The notes below the pieces were generated by a model. It saw only the letters and a program-made list of their open reading frames with translations, ran no database searches and had not been told where the DNA came from. The position numbers were made by a program, and so were the translations under genes. Shown one piece after another: positions 59,163-64,000 of a DNA stretch of 64,000 bases. Source of the DNA: Pseudomonas sp. LB-090624. Lineage in GTDB: Bacteria; Pseudomonadota; Gammaproteobacteria; Pseudomonadales; Pseudomonadaceae. Each line of letters begins with the position of its first letter. Positions within the stretch are counted from its first letter, which is position 1. The stretch covers positions 310,001-374,000 of the forward strand of contig NZ_QJRL01000002.1 in NCBI RefSeq assembly GCF_003205205.1, given 5' to 3'.

Positions 59163-60470
59163 ATGCCCCGTCTGCTTGTCCTGCTGCTCACGTTGCTACC
59201 CCTGGCCACCCTGGCCGAACCCGTGCATTTACGTGCGCAAGGCTCCAACACCATCGGGGCAGCGTTGCTGCCGGCGCTGGTGCAGGGGCAATTGCGTGCA
59301 CAGCAGGCCAGCGCCATCGAACAGCAGCCGGGCCAACGGCCCAACGAAACCGTGATCAGCGCGCGCGACGTGCATGGCCAGCCGTTGCGCATCGACATTG
59401 CTGCCCACGGTTCCAGCACCGGTTTCATTGCCCTGGGCCGTGGCGAAGCCGACCTGGCCGCTGCCTCTCGGCCGATAAACGACAGCGAACTGCAGCAGTT
59501 GCGTGCCCTGGGCGACCTGCGCGCAGCCAGCGCCGAGCAGGTCATCGGCCTGGATGGTGTCGCGGTTATCGTGCACCCCGACAACCCGTTGCCACAACTG
59601 ACCACCGGGCAACTGGCGCAGATTTTCTCCGGGGAGGTCCAGCGCTGGGAGCAACTGGGGGTCAGCGGTGGCGCCATTCACCTGTACGCCCGGGATGACC
59701 GCTCCGGTACCTTCGAGACTTTCAAGGCTCTGGTGCTGGAGCCGCAGCATGCTGAACTGTCCGCCAAGGCCCGCCGGTTCGAATCCAGTGAAGAACTGGC
59801 CGCGCGGGTGGGCGGCGACCGCCAGGCCATCGGTTTCAGCAGCCTGGCTGCTGTCCACGGGGCCAAGGTACTTGCCGTGGCCGAAGGCGACGCACCGGCC
59901 ATGCTGCCCGAGCGTGCGCTGGTGGCCAGCGAGGACTACCCGCTGTCGCGACGCCTTTACTTCTATCTGCCGGCCAACGCCAAGCCTGAAGCAAAGGCCT
60001 TGGCCGATTTTGCCCAGAGCCCGGCCGGCCAGGCGATCGTCGCCCAACAGGGCTTTGTTTCGCAGCAGATCAAGGCCCAGCCAGTAACGCCCCAGGCGGA
60101 CATGCCACCACGCTACCGCAGCCTGGCCCAGCAGGCGCAGCGCCTAAGCGTGAACTTCCGCTTTCAGGAAGGCAGCGCCAGCCTCGACACCAAGGCCCTG
60201 CGCGATGTGCAGCGGGTGGCCGAGTACCTGCGCCAGGCTGGCAAACTGCAGGGCAAGGCGGTGCTGGTGGGCTTTGGCGACCCTAAGGAAACGCCCGGCC
60301 GCGCCGCCTTGCTCTCGCGCTTGCGCGCGCAGGCGGTACGCCGCGAACTGGCACGCGATGGGGTGGAGGTGCTAGAGGTCACCGGCATGGGCGATGAACT
60401 GCCGGTGGCCGGGAACGAACTGGAACAAGGGCGGCTGCGCAATCGACGGGTCGAGGTGTGGGTTTACTGA
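59163..60470 (+). CDS. PstS-like phosphate-binding domain fused to OmpA-family domain
   Basis: A 435-residue envelope protein: signal peptide (about residues 1-18, ATLA), a periplasmic-binding-protein fold of the PstS/PBP-like-2 type (about 22-305: LRAQGSNTIGAALLPALVQG, AHGSSTGFIALGRGEADLAA, LYARDDRSGTFETFKALVLE), then an OmpA C-terminal peptidoglycan-binding domain (about 325-435: NFRFQEGSASLDTKALRDVQ, RLRNRRVEVWVY). The fusion tethers a phosphate-type binding protein to the cell wall without an adjacent transporter. Role may be phosphate scavenging or sensing; not shown. Confidence 0.9.
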   Translation: MPRLLVLLLTLLPLATLAEPVHLRAQGSNTIGAALLPALVQGQLRAQQASAIEQQPGQRPNETVISARDVHGQPLRIDIAAHGSSTGFIALGRGEADLAAASRPINDSELQQLRALGDLRAASAEQVIGLDGVAVIVHPDNPLPQLTTGQLAQIFSGEVQRWEQLGVSGGAIHLYARDDRSGTFETFKALVLEPQHAELSAKARRFESSEELAARVGGDRQAIGFSSLAAVHGAKVLAVAEGDAPAMLPERALVASEDYPLSRRLYFYLPANAKPEAKALADFAQSPAGQAIVAQQGFVSQQIKAQPVTPQADMPPRYRSLAQQAQRLSVNFRFQEGSASLDTKALRDVQRVAEYLRQAGKLQGKAVLVGFGDPKETPGRAALLSRLRAQAVRRELARDGVEVLEVTGMGDELPVAGNELEQGRLRNRRVEVWVY

Positions 60471-60683
60471 ATTGTGGGCGCGGGCTTGATCATGGTTTGT
60501 CTCCGCGGCCCGCCTTGTGCTGCTACAGAAGCCCTCGCAAAGAAATGTAACAGCTCCCCATTCGGTATCTCCCGCAATCGCGTCTAGGCTCAAAGTCATG
60601 TGATACCGGGCCCCTCTGACGGCTTCCATGCCGTGATGTCGGATCACTGTTGCCATGCAACGTCGACATTCAAGGAGGGGCTC

Positions 60684-61748
60684 ATGACAGCTCTGCAAGC
60701 ATTCCTCACCACTCCGTTTCTCGGTACCAGCGCCTGGCTGTGGCTGGTATTCCTGGCCATCGTCATCGGTTTGCTGGTGCTCGACCTCGGCGTGCTGCAC
60801 CGCCACGACCGCGAGATAGAAATGCGCGAGAGCCTGCTGCTGTATTCAGGCTACTTCAGCGTCGGTGTGCTGTTCGGCGTGTGGGTCTGGTACCAGCTGG
60901 GCGCGCAGTCGGCCCTGGAGTTCTACACCGGTTTCCTCGTCGAGCAGTCGCTGTCGATGGACAACGTGTTCGTCATGGCGATGATCTTCAGCTACTTCGC
61001 CATCCCCCGCCGCTACCAGCATCGCGTCTTGTTCTGGGGCATCCTCGGGGTGGTATTCCTGCGGGCGATCATGATCGGCGTCGGCGCCGCGCTGGTGCAG
61101 AACTTTGCCTGGGTGCTCTACATCTTCGGTGCATTCCTGCTGTTCACGGGGGTAAAAATGGCGCTGTCGAAGGACGACGGCCACCCGGACCTGGCCAATA
61201 ACCCGGTCATCAAGTTCGTACGTCGGCACATGCGGGTTACCGACCAGATCCACGGCTCGCACTTCTTCATCCGCCAGACCCCGCCCGGGCACAGCAAGGC
61301 CCTGCGCTACGCGACCCCGTTGTTCCTGGCACTGGTGCTGATCGAACTGGCCGACCTGGTGTTTGCGGTCGACAGCGTGCCCGCCATCTTCGCCATTACC
61401 CAGGACCCGTTCATTGTCTACACCTCGAACATCTTCGCCATTCTTGGGCTGCGCTCGCTGTACTTCGCGCTGTCGGCGTTGATGCACCGGTTCGTGTACC
61501 TCAAGTATGCGTTGGCGCTGGTACTTATCTTTATTGGGTGCAAGATTTTCTATCACGGCATGGTGGGCAAGGTGCCGGCGCTGGTGTCGTTGGGGGTGAC
61601 GTTCGGGTTGTTGCTGGGTGGGGTGGTGGTTTCGTTGGTCAAGACGCGGGGGGGAAAATCGGTCGTTGAGCGCAGCCAACCCCTACAAGTCCCGGATGAG
61701 AAAGACAACGCTGGAAAAAAAGAACAAGATCCGCAAATGCGGGTGTGA
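60684..61748 (+). CDS. TerC-family integral membrane protein (Alx-like)
   Basis: A 354-residue protein with about nine membrane helices. Conserved acidic motifs of TerC are present: EQSLSMDNVFVMAMIFSYFA and LIELADLVFAVDSVPAIFAI, which bind metal ions. Family members export manganese or protect from tellurite and alkaline stress. AAGGAGG before the ATG at 60684 decides the start. The C-terminal tail after VSLVKTRGGK is about 30 residues longer than in Alx, hydrophilic and Lys/Gln-rich, and abuts an AT-rich junction. No manganese riboswitch was recognised upstream. Confidence 0.92.
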   Translation: MTALQAFLTTPFLGTSAWLWLVFLAIVIGLLVLDLGVLHRHDREIEMRESLLLYSGYFSVGVLFGVWVWYQLGAQSALEFYTGFLVEQSLSMDNVFVMAMIFSYFAIPRRYQHRVLFWGILGVVFLRAIMIGVGAALVQNFAWVLYIFGAFLLFTGVKMALSKDDGHPDLANNPVIKFVRRHMRVTDQIHGSHFFIRQTPPGHSKALRYATPLFLALVLIELADLVFAVDSVPAIFAITQDPFIVYTSNIFAILGLRSLYFALSALMHRFVYLKYALALVLIFIGCKIFYHGMVGKVPALVSLGVTFGLLLGGVVVSLVKTRGGKSVVERSQPLQVPDEKDNAGKKEQDPQMRV

Positions 61749-62208
61749 GCGAGCTCAGTGCTTAATGTTAAAGGAAACCATCAAGGACCAACGCAATAAT
61801 ATCACGCGCAGTGCTGTGAAGTTAGCCGTACATCGCAGGCCTGAAACCTCTTGAGAACAGTCTTTTCAGGCCTGGGAATTTCCGCCACAGTCGGCCAGTT
61901 TTCAACGTTAATCATCCTTCCCTCTTCAAGGGCCTTCACGACCCGTTCCCTTCGTGCGCCAATGGCTATCTAGCCTGCAGCCAGCATACTTTTATACTTC
62001 AAAAATCGGCTCTCACTCATACCGTTATCATGCCTCGTTATTCCGTTAAAACTTTACCCCCATTATAAAGTTCGGAAAATTCCTACTTATCCTCGAACAT
62101 CCCAACACCTTGTTTATTTAGTTATCCGGTTCTCGACTTTACACTGCCCCGCATCACATTGAGCTTGCCGGAGCTCTCGCGCCTTAGGCCGACTGACAAG
62201 GACTTCTC
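61749..62208. other. AT-rich junction between terC and vgrG
   Basis: About 460 bp with visibly lower GC than the surroundings and no supported gene. It holds an 11-bp inverted repeat, CAGGCCTGAAA at 61836-61846 and TTTCAGGCCTG at 61864-61874, and long AT tracts at 61980-62100 likely to contain the vgrG promoter. Composition suggests acquired DNA. Confidence 0.65.
61836..61874. terminator. Inverted repeat CAGGCCTGAAA...TTTCAGGCCTG
   Basis: 11-bp perfect arms with a 17-base loop, 88 bp past the terC stop, ending in U-rich sequence. It can serve as a terminator for terC on the plus strand. Confidence 0.55.
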
Positions 62209-64000
62209 ATGCCTCGCCAATCTGACGTGCGTTACAGCTTCCAGCCGCTGGTTGGCAAAGCTGAATTCGAAGTGGTGTCGTTCGAACTCCGAGAGGGCAT
62301 CAGCGCACCCTTTGAACTGGAGCTGAAACTGATCAGCTTCGAAAACGATATCGACTTCGGCCATTTGCTCGACAAACCCGTGCTCTTCACCGTCTTGGAC
62401 GGAGAACGCCCGGTACGGTACGTGCACGGCCTTGTCAGCAGCTTCAGCCAAGGCGAGAGCGGCTTCTACCGCACTTACTATCACGCCTTGGTCGAACCGC
62501 AACTGGCCCGCGCCAGGCTGCGCTCGAACTGGCGCATCTTCCAGCACAAGACCGTTCCGCAAATTCTCGAGCTGATGCTCGAGCGCCAGGGCATCGACCA
62601 GTACGAACTACGCGCCAGCATGGACCATCAGGTGCGCGAATTCTGCGTTCAGGCCGGTGAGACGGACTTGGCGTTCATCGCCCGCCTGGCCGCTGAAGAA
62701 GGCTTCGTCTACCGCTTTGCGCACAGTGAAAAGCTGCACAAGCTGATCATCACCGATCGGCTGCAGTCCCTCGGCCTGATCAGCCATGGCGCCATCAAGG
62801 CCGACGATGAAGACGAGGGCTTCGGCGATGACGACGAGCCTGTAGGCCCTGACAGCGTGCTGTACCAAGCCAACAGCGGTGGCGATCAAGCCATACCCTG
62901 CCTTCGCCGCTTGCGCTACACCGAGCAGGTGCGCACCGCTCGTCAGGTGCAGCGCGACCACACCTTCACCAACCCGGCCTACCGCCAGGAGCACAGAGCC
63001 GCCGGGCCCTTCCTGGAGCATCAGAGCAAAGAGTACGAATACTTCGATTACCCAGGCCGCTATAAACGCGATGCCGTGGGCAAGCCGTTCACTGAAAACC
63101 GTATCACAGCGCTGCGCCATGATGTGCGTATTGCCGAGGTCCAGGGCGATGACATGCGCCTGCAACCGGGGCTCAGTTTCACCCTGATCGGTCACCCACG
63201 TGACGACCTCAATGCGCATTGGCGGGTGAACACGGTTACCCATAAAGGCCACCAGTTCACCAGCCTGCAGGAAGAAGCCGCCAGCGCCGATGTTAGCACC
63301 CGCTACGAGCAGACCGCAGTGCTGGTCCCCGGTCGGAGCGAATGGCGCCCTGCGCCATTGAAAAAACCGCGAATCGACGGGCCGCACATGGCCACCGTCG
63401 TCGGCCCGCCTGGCGAGGAAATCTACTGCGATGAATGGGGCCGGGTAAAAGTCAGTTTCCCCTGGGACCGCGAAAGCCAGAACAACGAGTTCAGTTCGTG
63501 CTGGCTGCGGGTGTCTCAAGGCTGGGCGGGGGGCAGTTGGGGCTCGATGGCCATCCCTCGGATCGGCCAGGACGTGATCATCCATTACGTCAACGGCGAC
63601 CCCGACCAGCCAATGATCACCGGGCGCACTTACTGCGGTGACCAACTGCCGCCTTACGACCTGCCCGATCACAAAACACGCATGACCATCAAGAGCCAGA
63701 CCCACAAGGGGGAAGGTTTCAACGAGCTGCGTTTCGAGGATGAGCTGGGCAAAGAGGAAGTGTTCATCCATGCCCAGAGAGATCAGAACACTTTGGTCAA
63801 ACACAACCAGTCCCTCTCTGTGGGCGTCGATCGCACCCAACAGACTGGCCAGGACGAATCGGTCGCCATTGGCCGCAATCGTCTGCGCGTCGTCAAGGCC
63901 AACGACACCTTGAAAGTGGGGGGTGGCAAAAACGACCTCATCGCAGGCGACTACGAAGTCGAAGCGGGCAACACGCTACGCCTCAAGTGCGGCAAGACCC
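62209..64000 (+). CDS. Type VI secretion spike protein VgrG (runs off window)
   Basis: At least 597 residues from an ATG at 62209 with CAAGGA upstream. The N-terminal gp27-like part (RYSFQPLVGKAEFEVVSFEL, FTVLDGERPVRYVHGLVSSF, RLAAEEGFVYRF) and the OB-fold part (IDGPHMATVVGPPGEEIYCD, WGRVKVSFPWDRES, CWLRVSQGWAGGSWGSMAIP, RIGQDVIIHYVNGDPDQPMI) are complete. The repetitive needle (VGVDRTQQTGQDESVAIGRN and onward) is cut at 64000. It sits at the puncturing tip of the type VI apparatus and carries effectors, whose genes usually follow vgrG. No other type VI component is in the window, so this is an orphan vgrG locus. Confidence 0.95.
   Translation, partial: MPRQSDVRYSFQPLVGKAEFEVVSFELREGISAPFELELKLISFENDIDFGHLLDKPVLFTVLDGERPVRYVHGLVSSFSQGESGFYRTYYHALVEPQLARARLRSNWRIFQHKTVPQILELMLERQGIDQYELRASMDHQVREFCVQAGETDLAFIARLAAEEGFVYRFAHSEKLHKLIITDRLQSLGLISHGAIKADDEDEGFGDDDEPVGPDSVLYQANSGGDQAIPCLRRLRYTEQVRTARQVQRDHTFTNPAYRQEHRAAGPFLEHQSKEYEYFDYPGRYKRDAVGKPFTENRITALRHDVRIAEVQGDDMRLQPGLSFTLIGHPRDDLNAHWRVNTVTHKGHQFTSLQEEAASADVSTRYEQTAVLVPGRSEWRPAPLKKPRIDGPHMATVVGPPGEEIYCDEWGRVKVSFPWDRESQNNEFSSCWLRVSQGWAGGSWGSMAIPRIGQDVIIHYVNGDPDQPMITGRTYCGDQLPPYDLPDHKTRMTIKSQTHKGEGFNELRFEDELGKEEVFIHAQRDQNTLVKHNQSLSVGVDRTQQTGQDESVAIGRNRLRVVKANDTLKVGGGKNDLIAGDYEVEAGNTLRLKCGKT

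Noticed and set aside
60471..60683. Manganese (yybP-ykoY) riboswitch upstream of the TerC gene
   Set aside because: Considered because TerC genes often carry one; the conserved purine-rich loops were not found.
62608..63840. 410-codon minus-strand frame antisense to vgrG
   Set aside because: vgrG motifs on the plus strand are continuous; the antisense frame has no domain.

Overview
This is a high-GC chromosomal segment that looks like a Pseudomonas of the P. putida group. Pointers are the glcC-glcDEFG glycolate operon, a pyoverdine block (pvdA, the fpvGHJKCDEF import and reduction operon, an MbtH protein with a type II thioesterase) carrying PvdS-type iron-starvation promoters, an MvaT/Tur-family H-NS-like protein beside an OprD-type porin and cobF, and many copies of the P. 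putida REP element with a TTCGCGGGCAAGCCCGCGAA core. From memory, the gene order resembles the stretch of P. putida KT2440 around PP_3744-PP_3819; I could not check this by alignment.

Layout. 1-2 kb: the 5' end of katG, a glutathione S-transferase and a small secreted DUF2388 protein. 1.9-7 kb: glcC divergent from glcDEFG, with two identical 11-bp palindromes between them. 7-12.6 kb: flavin reductase, a small unknown protein, a MocR-type regulator, a CynX-type exporter, an AhpD-like protein and an AraC regulator. 12.8-15.4 kb: bktB-type thiolase, 3-hydroxyacyl-CoA dehydrogenase and TetR. 15.5-22.6 kb: a phosphorelay cassette (two single receivers, two hybrid kinases, CheB and CheR) with no chemoreceptor. 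22.7-28.4 kb: cobF, porin, turB, glyoxalase I, an atypical AroE homologue and small proteins.

28.4-31.1 kb is the most unusual part. It is a compact phage-derived switch: a membrane/coiled-coil protein gene divergent from a CI/LexA-like (S24) repressor, then a DUF1654 gene with a LexA box, then a cytoplasmic PL7-type polysaccharide-lyase-like protein. The same 19-bp palindrome (ATTTAGC-N5-GCTAAAT) lies twice at the repressor promoter and twice more upstream of the lyase gene, so one repressor appears to control all of them. No phage structural genes are present.

31-44 kb: pbpG, then the pyoverdine genes interrupted by a DUF1615 lipoprotein and an isochorismatase-family hydrolase. 44.2-51.1 kb: an operon of purU, folD and a heterotetrameric sarcosine-oxidase-like enzyme (soxBDAG type), joining N-demethylation to tetrahydrofolate one-carbon recycling. 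51-60.5 kb: LysR, a secreted esterase, DUF1330, a RibB protein whose GTP-cyclohydrolase-II half has lost its zinc-site motif (RibBX type), a polyamine-type ABC transporter and a PstS-like/OmpA fusion. 60.7-64 kb: a TerC-family protein, then an AT-rich junction and an orphan vgrG that runs off the window end, probably the edge of a type VI secretion effector island.
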